Of a stretch of 21,123 nt of DNA, positions 1 to 7,152 are shown piece after piece. The position numbers and the translations under genes are program-made. The notes beneath the pieces were generated by a model. It had not been told where the DNA came from. It did not search any database and saw only the letters and a program-made list of their open reading frames with translations. The DNA is from Bacteroidales bacterium. Its GTDB lineage: Bacteria > Bacteroidota > Bacteroidia > Bacteroidales > UBA932. Numbering within the stretch: the first letter of the stretch is position 1; every line of letters starts with the position of its first letter. The DNA is taken from positions 1 to 21,123 of the forward strand of contig JAEDEB010000040.1 of NCBI GenBank assembly GCA_016293535.1, given 5' to 3'.

Positions 1-48
1 TAAGATTCAAAATTTCAGCAAAGATATAGCCATTTTCAGAAATATCCT

Positions 49-56
49 TAATTTTG
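49..56 (+). promoter_or_regulatory. Candidate -7 box upstream of the PUR-domain gene
   Basis: TAATTTTG matches the Bacteroidetes -7 consensus TAnnTTTG and ends 27 bases before the ATG at 84. I do not see a convincing TTTG or TTG element 19 bases upstream, so the call rests on the -7 box and its position only. Confidence 0.4.
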
Positions 57-83
57 TAAGGATAATATTTATACGAATTCCAA

Positions 84-449
84 ATGTATCGCGAGGATTA
101 TGATGATGCTTACGCCCAGGAGCGTGGCAGTGAGGATGTGTTCTCAAAACCCGTAAGAGCGGGCAAGCGTACTTATTTCTTTGACGTGAAGGCAACAAAG
201 GGCAACGACTATTACCTCAACATCACAGAAAGCAAGAGAAGGGTCGACAAGGACGGCAAGTTCGTTTTCGACAAGCACAAGATTTTCCTCTACAAGGAAG
301 ATTTCGAGAAATTCGCCGAAGGACTTCAGGAAGTGTGCGACTATGTAAGGAAGCATTGTCAGTACGATGTGGTCGAAAGGACAGCATCCGAATCCGAGGA
401 CGGTGCCGGCGACGGATACTCATCCGGCGTCAAGTTCGAGGAACTCTGA
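84..449 (+). CDS. PUR-alpha-like DNA/RNA-binding protein (DUF3276)
   Basis: This 121-residue protein fits the small PUR-domain (DUF3276) family found across Bacteroidetes and related to spirochaete BpuR, a single-stranded nucleic-acid binder. The central part (about residues 20-95) carries the family pattern of an aromatic strand (RTYFFDVK), a YYLNITESK strand, a basic turn, and KIFLYKEDFEKF leading into a helix ending near DYVRKH. The last 25 residues are acidic and Ser/Gly-rich and probably disordered. The ATG at 84 is the only start that gives the whole domain. The stop lies 4 bases before the NAD synthetase ATG, so the two are very likely co-transcribed and translationally linked. No target or regulon can be read from the sequence. 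Family assignment is by recognition of the motif pattern; cellular role is inferred. Confidence 0.85.
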   Translation: MYREDYDDAYAQERGSEDVFSKPVRAGKRTYFFDVKATKGNDYYLNITESKRRVDKDGKFVFDKHKIFLYKEDFEKFAEGLQEVCDYVRKHCQYDVVERTASESEDGAGDGYSSGVKFEEL

Positions 450-453
450 TCTG

Positions 454-2421
454 ATGGAGAGCCACGGACTGTTCAGGGTCGCTGCCGCAACTCCGGTGGT
501 GAGGCTTGCCGACACGCAGGCCAATGCCCGTGAAATAATCAAGCAGATTGAAGACGCGGAGGGAGAGCAGGTTTCCCTCCTTGTTTTTCCCGAACTGTGC
601 ATTACGGGATATACCTGCGCCGACCTTTTTACTCAGAGACAGCTTCTGAACAGCGTGGAGGCCGCAGTTGAAAAAATCGCTGCCGCCACCCGGGGAAAGG
701 ATCTCACCGCCGTCATTGGTGCGCCAGTACTGCACCGGGGACTTCTTTACAATTGCGCAATAGTACTCAGTCGCGGCAAGGTCCGCGGCATAGTGCCTAA
801 AATCCATCTCCCCAACACAAGCGAATTCTACGAGGCGAGGTGGTTCACCTCAGGTGCAGAGATTCCGCAGGGCTCTGTCGTCGACTATGCAGGAACCGCA
901 CGATGTCCCATTTCGAGCTACATGCTCTTCAATGTGGGAGATGCCAGCTTCGGAATAGAGATCTGCGAAGACCTGTGGACCCCTATCCCGCCTTCGACCT
1001 ACCATTGCATGACGGGCGCACACATCATCGCAAACCTCTCGGCAAGCAACGAGCTCGGAAGAAAAGAGCGGAAACGCAGGGACCTCACCTCACAGCAGTC
1101 AGGCCGCTGTCACTGCGGCTACATATACAGCTGCTGCGGCTGGGGCGAGTCCACACAGGATACGGTATATGCCGGCGCTTCGATGATATGCGAAGACGGG
1201 GAAGTGCTTGCGGAAGGGACAAGATTCGCGACCCGATCAACCATGACCGTCTGCGACCTGGATCTGGAAAGAATCATTTCCGGCAGACTCAGGAGTCATA
1301 CTTTCAACTCCATAAGCCCTGACGGGACCCATTCGGGAGTCTATGCATCGATTTACACCCACATAGATCTCGGCAAAGCGGCCGACAGCGATTTCGAAAA
1401 AGCTCTGTACCGGGATATCGACACCTCCCCTTTCCTTCCAAAGGGCGGAGACATGGAAACGCAGGCTGCGCTCTCCGAGATTGTGGACATACAGACACAC
1501 GGACTGGCCAGGCGCATGGACCATATCCGCTGCAAAAACGTGGTCATAGGCATATCCGGGGGTCTGGACAGTACCCTCGCCCTTCTGGTCACGGCACTCG
1601 CCTTCGACAAACTCGGGCTTGACCGCAAGGGCATCACGGGCATCACCATGCCCGGATACGGAACATCCGCGAGGACAAGGGGCAACGCATGGAAACTTAT
1701 GGAAGCCCTCGGCATCACGACCCGGGAAATAAGCATTGCCGCAGCGTGCGACAGGCATTTCGCCGACATAGGACACGACCCGTCGGTACACGATGTCACT
1801 TATGAGAACTCGCAGGCACGCGAGAGAACCCAGATTCTGATGGATGTGGCAAACCAGGTGGGAGGAATAGTCATAGGAACTGGCGACCTGTCCGAACTGG
1901 CTCTCGGCTGGTGTACATACAACGGGGACCACATGTCTATGTACGGTGTCAATGCGGGCATACCCAAGACTCTTGTGCGCATGCTGGCTCTGCATCTGGC
2001 AGACTCGTCTCAGCTGGACAGCACCAGCCGCGACGCATTGAAGGACGTAATCAGGGATATTGTGGACACCCCTATCAGTCCGGAACTCACACCTACTGGC
2101 GAAGACGGCAGCATAGCACAGATGACCGAAGACCTCGTCGGGCCGTACGAGCTCCACGATTTCTTCCTTTACAACCTTCTCCGCTATGGAGACACCACCG
2201 ACAAGCTCCTCTTCCTTGCGAAGAAGGGATTCGCCGGAAAATATGATGAGAAAACCATAAGAAAATGGCTGAAGGTCTTCCTGAAACGCTTCTTCACCCA
2301 GCAGTTCAAGAGATCCTGCCTCCCTGACGGACCTAAGGTAACTCCTGTCAGTCTGTCCCCGAGGGGCGACTGGAGAATGCCTTCCGACGCCAATTCAGAC
2401 ATATGGGTCAAAGACCTTTAG
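454..2421 (+). CDS. nadE: Glutamine-dependent NAD+ synthetase
   Basis: A 655-residue two-domain enzyme that amidates nicotinic acid adenine dinucleotide to NAD+ using ammonia released from glutamine. The N-terminal nitrilase-type glutaminase (about 1-270) has an intact Glu-Lys-Cys triad: Glu47 in FPELCITGY, Lys116 in VPKIHLP, Cys171 in IEICEDLW. The C-terminal synthetase domain has the ATP-binding P-loop SGGLDS at 368-373 and the GTGDLSELALGW segment typical of the family. The length matches the long, glutamine-dependent form of NadE. The start at 454 was preferred to an in-frame ATG at 367, which would put 29 extra residues inside the preceding gene; the chosen start begins directly at the nitrilase fold. 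It sits 4 bases after the PUR-domain gene and 23 bases before the next small gene. The function call is firm. Confidence 0.96.
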   Translation: MESHGLFRVAAATPVVRLADTQANAREIIKQIEDAEGEQVSLLVFPELCITGYTCADLFTQRQLLNSVEAAVEKIAAATRGKDLTAVIGAPVLHRGLLYNCAIVLSRGKVRGIVPKIHLPNTSEFYEARWFTSGAEIPQGSVVDYAGTARCPISSYMLFNVGDASFGIEICEDLWTPIPPSTYHCMTGAHIIANLSASNELGRKERKRRDLTSQQSGRCHCGYIYSCCGWGESTQDTVYAGASMICEDGEVLAEGTRFATRSTMTVCDLDLERIISGRLRSHTFNSISPDGTHSGVYASIYTHIDLGKAADSDFEKALYRDIDTSPFLPKGGDMETQAALSEIVDIQTHGLARRMDHIRCKNVVIGISGGLDSTLALLVTALAFDKLGLDRKGITGITMPGYGTSARTRGNAWKLMEALGITTREISIAAACDRHFADIGHDPSVHDVTYENSQARERTQILMDVANQVGGIVIGTGDLSELALGWCTYNGDHMSMYGVNAGIPKTLVRMLALHLADSSQLDSTSRDALKDVIRDIVDTPISPELTPTGEDGSIAQMTEDLVGPYELHDFFLYNLLRYGDTTDKLLFLAKKGFAGKYDEKTIRKWLKVFLKRFFTQQFKRSCLPDGPKVTPVSLSPRGDWRMPSDANSDIWVKDL

Positions 2422-2444
2422 CAATCTTCCAAAATTACCGGGAA

Positions 2445-2849
2445 ATGAGCATCAAGACAAAAATCATCACCACTCTGAGCGTGCTGCTCGTGCTTGTGGG
2501 CACGGTGGCCTTCCTTATCAAGTTCTGCTTCGTTTTCGGAGAAGGAGTAAAGGCGGGAGAACTCAACCGTCTCGTATACAAGGGCTACATATTCAAGACG
2601 TACGAAGGTTATATCATCCAGGCCGGATTTACTTCCAAAGGCGGCAGAAGCTCTTCTTCGACTGCAGGCGCTGCCGTGCAATCCAATGAGTTCTACTTCT
2701 CAGTCAAGGACAAGGCCATTGCCGACTCGCTGATGTACCACTGCGGCGGCAAGAACGTCGAGCTCCACTACAAGGAATACCTCGGTGCCCTTCCTTGGAG
2801 GGGTAAGGAAAAATTCGTGGTGGACAGGATAGTTGCCGTACATCCTTAG
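2445..2849 (+). CDS. Small membrane-anchored conserved protein, function unknown
   Basis: This 134-residue protein has one N-terminal membrane segment (about residues 8-30, rich in Leu/Val/Ile) after a short basic start, then a soluble domain with GVKAGELN, KGYIFKTYEG, a Ser-rich low-complexity stretch (SSSSTAG), and ELHYKEYLGALPWRGK near the end. The topology suggests an anchored domain, probably facing the periplasm. I recall similar short Bacteroidales proteins carrying the label 6-phosphogluconate dehydrogenase in databases. Nothing here supports that activity: there is no nucleotide-binding GxGxxG motif and the length is far too short. The start at 2445 was chosen over 2403 because the earlier ATG overlaps the end of nadE and adds a non-conserved-looking leader before the membrane segment. 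It lies between nadE and the peptidase gene with short gaps (23 and 33 bases), which suggests co-transcription. Confidence 0.75.
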   Translation: MSIKTKIITTLSVLLVLVGTVAFLIKFCFVFGEGVKAGELNRLVYKGYIFKTYEGYIIQAGFTSKGGRSSSSTAGAAVQSNEFYFSVKDKAIADSLMYHCGGKNVELHYKEYLGALPWRGKEKFVVDRIVAVHP

Positions 2850-2882
2850 GAAATCTGTCCATGAATTGAAAGTGTCTGCCGT

Positions 2883-4802
2883 ATGAAAAGAATTCTGACC
2901 TCTATCATTGTTTCTGTTTGCCCGTTAGCGGCTTTTGCCCAGCCGGGACTTGTCTCCGTACACGAAGCCTCCCCGGACGGAGGACGTCTGCTCACCATGG
3001 AAGAGACCATACTCGGCAGGCAGTTGAATCCTTCGTTTCCCGGAGCTGACGCCGTCAGGGCCATACTTCCCAGGCCAGCCTCCCGCAAGGCATGGAGCGA
3101 AGGTGGCAGCCTCTACCTCGACAGGGACGGCAGAACCCTTTGCATAGCGGAAAGTACGGAGGACGGAATAGTTTACGGTGAAACAGTCAGCAGAAACGAG
3201 TTCGGCATAGAGGGCGGGATATTCTGGAGTCCCGACAGCACAAGGCTTGCCTTCTACCGCAAGGATGAACGCGAGGTTTCCAAATTCCCACTTCTCGACA
3301 TCACGACCAGGACAGGCAGTCTCAGAGAGATACGCTATCCCATGGCAGGCATGGCTTCCGAACACATCAGTCTCGGAGTATATGACATCGCAAGCGGTTT
3401 CACAAGTTGGATAATTCCTGAGGAATTCACAGACGAAAGATACCTTACCAATATCAGCTGGACTCCGGACAGCCGGGGCATATTGATACAGGTGCTCAAC
3501 AGGGAACAGAATGAGATGCACCTGAACCTCTATGACGCTGCGAACGGCAGTTTCATCAAAACCATCCTTACCGAGAAGGACAGGCGTTACGTCGAGCCCC
3601 TCGATCCCGTATGGTTCGTCGAAGGACGGGACGATCTCTTCATATACCGCACTGAAAACCGCGATGCCTACCGCAACCTCTACCTCTGCGGAATGGACGG
3701 AACCGTGACGCGGCTGACATGCACCGACGCCGACGTTCATTATGTATGCAACGACGGGAAATATGTGTACTACACCTCCGCCGAGGTGTCCCCGGTAGAG
3801 AACCATCTCTTCAGGGTGGAGCTCAGGAAGAAAGGAGGGCGCATCATTCCCGGCAAGGTGACACGGCTTACCTTCGAAGAAGGATGGCACCATATATATA
3901 TGAGTCCGGACAAGAGCTGGTTCTATGACTATTGGACGAACATCAACAATCCGGGCAGTCTCGACAAGGCAAGCTGTGACGGACGCAGGAGAGAGAGGGT
4001 CGCAGACGCCGAAGATCCGACCGGGGCTTTTGCATACTGCGAAATCGTCCTCGGAACGGTGAAAAGCGCTGACGGAATCCACGACAACTGGTACAGGATG
4101 GTCAAACCTCTGAACTTCGACCCGACGAAGAAATATCCTGTCATCGTGTACGTTTACGGAGGCCCGCACTCTCAGATGGTCAGGAACACCTGGCTTGCGG
4201 AACTCAGAAGATGGGAAATGTATATGGCCCAGAGGGGCTGGCTCGTATATGTACAGGACAACCGCGGAACTGAGAACAGAGGGGCGGAGTTCGAAAAAGT
4301 CATACACCGCCAGTGCGGTCAGGCTGAAATGGATGATCAGATGGAGGGTATCAGGATGCTGAAGTCCCTGCCATATGTCGACGCTGACAGAATCGGAGTT
4401 CACGGATGGAGTTATGGCGGATTCATGACCATATCCCTGATGACAAACTACCCCGAAACCTTCAAGGTAGGTGTTGCGGGCGGTCCTGTCATAGACTGGA
4501 AATGGTATGAGGTGATGTACGGAGAACGATACATGGACACGCCGCAGGAGAATCCCGAGGGATACAGCAGGACAAGCCTGATGGAGAAGTGTTCCGAACT
4601 TAAGGGAAAACTGCTCATCTGTCAGGGTGCGATTGACAATACCGTTCTTTGGGAGCACAGTCTCAGCTTTGTGCAGAAATGCATAGAGGAGGATGTTCAA
4701 CTGGACTACTTCCCATATCCATGCTCCGAGCATAATGTATTCGGGAAATGGAGGGTGCACCTGATGGACAAGGTGACAGAATACTTCGAAACCTGGCTCT
4801 GA
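2883..4802 (+). CDS. Exported S9 prolyl peptidase, PtpA/DPP-IV-like, with shortened propeller
   Basis: A serine exopeptidase of the S9 family with a signal peptide (residues 1-19, ending AAFA before QPG), so periplasmic or surface. It has a beta-propeller (about 35-400) and a C-terminal alpha/beta hydrolase domain (about 420-639). The triad is visible: Ser510 in GWSYGGF, Asp585 in GAIDNTV, His617 in SEHNVFG. The spacing (75 and 107 residues after Ser) equals that of Porphyromonas gingivalis prolyl tripeptidyl peptidase PtpA as I remember it (Ser603, Asp678, His710). Glu543 in YEVMYGERY matches the PtpA residue that binds the substrate N-terminus, and NEFGIEGG (Glu106) keeps the second Glu motif. 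At 639 residues it is about 90 shorter than PtpA, and the loss is confined to the propeller before residue 75. It is likely to remove tripeptides or dipeptides ending in Pro. Dipeptidyl versus tripeptidyl specificity cannot be settled here. Confidence 0.88.
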   Translation: MKRILTSIIVSVCPLAAFAQPGLVSVHEASPDGGRLLTMEETILGRQLNPSFPGADAVRAILPRPASRKAWSEGGSLYLDRDGRTLCIAESTEDGIVYGETVSRNEFGIEGGIFWSPDSTRLAFYRKDEREVSKFPLLDITTRTGSLREIRYPMAGMASEHISLGVYDIASGFTSWIIPEEFTDERYLTNISWTPDSRGILIQVLNREQNEMHLNLYDAANGSFIKTILTEKDRRYVEPLDPVWFVEGRDDLFIYRTENRDAYRNLYLCGMDGTVTRLTCTDADVHYVCNDGKYVYYTSAEVSPVENHLFRVELRKKGGRIIPGKVTRLTFEEGWHHIYMSPDKSWFYDYWTNINNPGSLDKASCDGRRRERVADAEDPTGAFAYCEIVLGTVKSADGIHDNWYRMVKPLNFDPTKKYPVIVYVYGGPHSQMVRNTWLAELRRWEMYMAQRGWLVYVQDNRGTENRGAEFEKVIHRQCGQAEMDDQMEGIRMLKSLPYVDADRIGVHGWSYGGFMTISLMTNYPETFKVGVAGGPVIDWKWYEVMYGERYMDTPQENPEGYSRTSLMEKCSELKGKLLICQGAIDNTVLWEHSLSFVQKCIEEDVQLDYFPYPCSEHNVFGKWRVHLMDKVTEYFETWL

Positions 4803-4846
4803 ACTGAGACAGAAGGGGCAGGCACGGTGATATGAAGAAATTGAAC

Positions 4847-4866
4847 GCACTGCGAAAACGCAGCGC
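4847..4866 (+). terminator. Imperfect hairpin downstream of the peptidase gene
   Basis: CTGCG (4850-4854), loop AAAA, CGCAG (4859-4863), extendable by GC/GC pairs across one A-C mismatch. It lies 45 bases after the peptidase stop. No T-run follows on the + strand, so termination here would have to be factor-dependent or inefficient. Confidence 0.3.
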
Positions 4867-4887
4867 GACTTGTCTGCAGGACTGAAT

Positions 4888-4920
4888 AAAAAAAGCAGGA
4901 ATACATCGCTGCAGTCCTGC
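4888..4920 (-). terminator. Intrinsic terminator reading on the minus strand
   Basis: On the minus strand GCAGGA (4920-4915), a 14-base loop and TCCTGC (4900-4895) form a perfect 6-base-pair stem followed at once by seven T (4894-4888). This is the form of an intrinsic terminator. No protein gene is read on the minus strand just upstream, which is the main reason to suspect a small RNA. Confidence 0.55.
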
Positions 4921-4960
4921 CGGATCAGAAAAAATTAGAATTGAAAGTGTGTTGTGTGCA

Positions 4961-4980
4961 TGTGAGACTCAAATCTCACA
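4961..4980. repeat. Perfect 7-bp inverted repeat upstream of araC
   Basis: TGTGAGA (4961-4967) and TCTCACA (4974-4980) flank the 6-base loop CTCAAA. It lies 90 bases before the araC ATG. It could be a regulator-binding dyad, or the 5' stem-loop of the minus-strand RNA described for the same place. Both readings fit the sequence. Confidence 0.6.
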
Positions 4981-4984
4981 GACA

Positions 4985-4992
4985 CAAAGGTA
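4985..4992 (-). promoter_or_regulatory. Minus-strand -7 box in the peptidase-araC gap
   Basis: CAAAGGTA on the + strand is TACCTTTG on the minus strand, an exact match to TAnnTTTG. The expected start would fall near 4980, exactly at the foot of the TGTGAGA stem. No TTTG or TTG is present 18-21 bases upstream, so activity is uncertain. Confidence 0.4.
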
Positions 4993-5069
4993 CAATAGGA
5001 GAATATGAAAAAATAACATAAGCTCTATAAAAAATAGTATAATTTTACATAAATAATATAATTTGGGGG

Positions 5070-5939
5070 ATGAGACTGAGAATTTTTGACAATACACCTG
5101 AAGAAATAGCCGCCAGTGACAGGAATCCTTTAAACGGAATGATTCATTCTGATGACAGGATATACGGAATGATATGTCTGTGCGGTTCTGGCGTATTCCA
5201 CGCAGAAAGCGGAGAAATGTTCGAGGTTAACAAACAGGACTGCGTACTCGTTTACCAGAGAGATTTCATCTTCGAGGACAAAAGTCCGGACTTCACTCTA
5301 AGGATACTTCAGGTTGACAAGAATTTTCTGACCCACCTGCTCGACCCTGAATTCAGACAGGGACTTTTCAAACTATTCAGCCGACCGCGTCAGATACATC
5401 TCGGAAGGAATCAGTTCGACATTTACGAGAAAAGCACCCGCTTTCTCAGGCTCCTGATGAAGGAACATTCGATGATAGAGTACAAAAGGGAAATCATCAA
5501 CGGTTTCCTCCGCGTTTTCACCTATACTTCCCTCATGAACCTTGAAAGGACAGGAACGAATGCTGACCCTATAGGCTACAACAGCAAAAGGGAGAACAAG
5601 GTCTCGGACAAGTTCCTCGACCTTGTGAGAAACAATTTCAAGGAAAACAGAACCATCATTTACTATGCGGACCGTCTGGGAATGTCAAAGAGAAATCTCT
5701 GTTCTCTGGTGCTTAAATCTACAGGACGCAACGCCACGGACTGGATTGAAGACTATCTTGTCGGAGAAATCAAGCGTTTGCTTGCCCACACGGACATGAC
5801 AGTCAAATCCATAGCATATGAGCTCAATTTCTCATCGCCTTCCCATCTTATCAAGTATTTCAAAAAAGCGACAGGCGTTACTCCGAGGGAGTACCGCCTG
5901 AACTATCAGGCTTCCAGGGCAGCCCGGAAGCAGAAATAA
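5070..5939 (+). CDS. AraC-family transcriptional regulator
   Basis: A 289-residue regulator. The C-terminal 95 residues (about 185-280) form the AraC double helix-turn-helix: the first HTH around IIYYADRLGMSKRNLCSLV, the second around VKSIAYELNFSSPSHLIKYF, closing with the family signature KKATGVTPREYR. The N-terminal 150 residues look like a small sensor domain of the cupin-like kind (IYGMICLCGSG, then FEVNKQDCVLV), without recognised ligand residues. The ATG at 5070 follows a run of five G, which may serve as ribosome binding site, and about 100 bases of very AT-rich DNA. The gene is an orphan: the upstream neighbour is a peptidase operon and the downstream gene, clpX, converges on it 7 bases away. 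Effector and targets cannot be inferred. Position next to the candidate minus-strand RNA suggests, but does not show, that it controls that divergent region. Confidence 0.9.
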   Translation: MRLRIFDNTPEEIAASDRNPLNGMIHSDDRIYGMICLCGSGVFHAESGEMFEVNKQDCVLVYQRDFIFEDKSPDFTLRILQVDKNFLTHLLDPEFRQGLFKLFSRPRQIHLGRNQFDIYEKSTRFLRLLMKEHSMIEYKREIINGFLRVFTYTSLMNLERTGTNADPIGYNSKRENKVSDKFLDLVRNNFKENRTIIYYADRLGMSKRNLCSLVLKSTGRNATDWIEDYLVGEIKRLLAHTDMTVKSIAYELNFSSPSHLIKYFKKATGVTPREYRLNYQASRAARKQK

Positions 5940-5946
5940 TACTTAC

Positions 5947-7152
5947 TCAGTCAGAAAGACGAGCCTTTGCGTAATCGAGGTCCACGTGGTAGATCTTTTT
6001 CCTGGTGGACGGCGCTTCGTACATTGCGTCGGTCATGATTTGCTCACAAATGCTCCTGAGTCCCCTGGCGCCCAGATTCTTCTCTATTGCAGTGTCTACT
6101 ATAAGGTCAAGGACCTCAGGGTCTATCTGCAGAGTCTTCCCGTCCAGTTCGAAAAGTTTCTCATACTGTTTGACAAGAGCATTCTTCGGTTCCGTCAGGA
6201 TACGCAGGAGAGCCGCCCTGTCAAGGTGATCGAGATATGTAACGACCGGCAGACGACCCACAATCTCAGGAATGAGTCCATAGGAACGGAGATCCTGTGC
6301 AGATACATACTGCAGGAGATTCTCCCTGTCATATTCCTTCCTGCTGGCAGAGGAGAAACCTATCACCTGGGTATTTAGTCTCTGTGCTATCCTTCTTTCT
6401 ATGCCTTCGAAGGCACCGCCGCAGATGAAGAGTATATTCTTCGTATTGACGTGGATGAATTCCTGCTCCGGATGCTTTCTGCCTCCCTGGGGAGGAACAT
6501 TGACAACTGAGCCCTCAAGGAGTTTGAGCATAGCCTGCTGCACACCCTCGCCGGAGACATCCCTTGTTATGGAAGGATTATCGCTCTTTCTTGCAATCTT
6601 ATCTATCTCGTCTATGAATACTATTCCCCTCTCCGCCTTCTCGAGATCATAGTCCGCTTCCTGAAGCAGTCTGGAGAGTATGCTTTCCACATCCTCGCCT
6701 ACATATCCGGCCTCAGTAAGGACAGTGGCGTCCACAATAGTGAAAGGCACATTGAGGAGTCTGGCAATGGTTCTGGCCATCAGGGTCTTTCCCGTACCGG
6801 TCGGTCCCACCATCAGGATATTCGACTTCTCGAGTTCAAGACTGTCGTTGTCCGAGAAATTGTTCTCAAGCCTCTTGTAGTGGTTGTAAACTGCAACCGA
6901 GAGTATCTTCTTGCACCTGTCCTGCCCTATCACGTATTCGTCCAGAGCCTTGTGGATGTCCTTGGGCACAAGGCCGAGAGACTCCTGCTTCGAGGCCGTC
7001 TTGACCGAAGAGGTCTCCATGCCCTTGATATAGTCGTAGCCTATCTTGATGCAGTCGCTGCATATAAATGCATCCAAACCCTGAAGCAGGAGTGGGGTTT
7101 CATCCTCACTCCTGCCGCAGAACATACAATGTCTTTTCTGTTTCTTAGCCAT
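5947..7152 (-). CDS. clpX: ATP-dependent Clp protease ATP-binding subunit ClpX
   Basis: A 401-residue AAA+ unfoldase that recognises tagged or damaged proteins and feeds them to ClpP. The N-terminal zinc-binding domain has Cys9, Cys12, Cys31 and Cys34. The AAA+ module has Walker A GPTGTGKT (116-123), Walker B IVFIDEID (177-184), the pore loop GYVG (149-152), RKSDNPSITRDVSGEG (188-203), and sensor 2 GARG (361-364). The IGF loop that docks on ClpP is at 264-266. The ATG at 7152 was chosen: it overlaps the clpP stop by 8 bases, and the Cys motif begins 9 residues later. A longer frame back to 7179 would start at TTG well inside clpP and add 9 residues of no evident value. It is the last gene of tig-clpP-clpX, and its end faces the araC stop. 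Confidence 0.97.
   Translation of the reverse strand: MAKKQKRHCMFCGRSEDETPLLLQGLDAFICSDCIKIGYDYIKGMETSSVKTASKQESLGLVPKDIHKALDEYVIGQDRCKKILSVAVYNHYKRLENNFSDNDSLELEKSNILMVGPTGTGKTLMARTIARLLNVPFTIVDATVLTEAGYVGEDVESILSRLLQEADYDLEKAERGIVFIDEIDKIARKSDNPSITRDVSGEGVQQAMLKLLEGSVVNVPPQGGRKHPEQEFIHVNTKNILFICGGAFEGIERRIAQRLNTQVIGFSSASRKEYDRENLLQYVSAQDLRSYGLIPEIVGRLPVVTYLDHLDRAALLRILTEPKNALVKQYEKLFELDGKTLQIDPEVLDLIVDTAIEKNLGARGLRSICEQIMTDAMYEAPSTRKKIYHVDLDYAKARLSD

Larger units (their letters stand above)
4888..4980 (-). ncRNA. Candidate small RNA, about 90 nt, divergent from araC
   Basis: Read on the minus strand, a -7 match TACCTTTG (4992-4985) is followed after 4 bases by TGTGAGA, a 6-base loop and TCTCACA (4980-4961), which would be a 5' stem-loop. 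Next comes about 40 bases of mostly unstructured A/T/C-rich sequence and then a 6-bp hairpin with a T7 tract. Promoter box, 5' stem-loop and terminator in the right order and spacing make a small-RNA gene reasonable. Against it, I see no good -33 element, and I do not recognise a known RNA family. It lies in the gap between the peptidase and araC genes and would be transcribed away from araC. Confidence 0.4.

Noticed and set aside
1237..2157. A 306-codon open frame on the minus strand inside nadE
   Set aside because: It mirrors the synthetase domain of a complete NadE and has no start context or family motif.
2925..4850. A 641-codon open frame on the minus strand opposite the peptidase gene
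   Set aside because: It is a shadow: the sense frame has a signal peptide, a complete triad and family motifs, while the opposite frame shows no domain and is rich in Cys, His and Val as expected for a mirrored frame.
4832..4885. A 17-residue basic mini-ORF (MKKLNALRKRSATCLQD) upstream of araC, possible leader peptide
   Set aside because: No clear ribosome binding site, almost 190 bases from araC, and no repeated regulatory codons; its 3' end simply overlaps the hairpin arms.
4961..4980. CRP-type site, because TGTGA and TCACA flank a spacer
   Set aside because: The spacer is 10 bases, not the 6 of a CRP site, and the dyad is better described as TGTGAGA-N6-TCTCACA.
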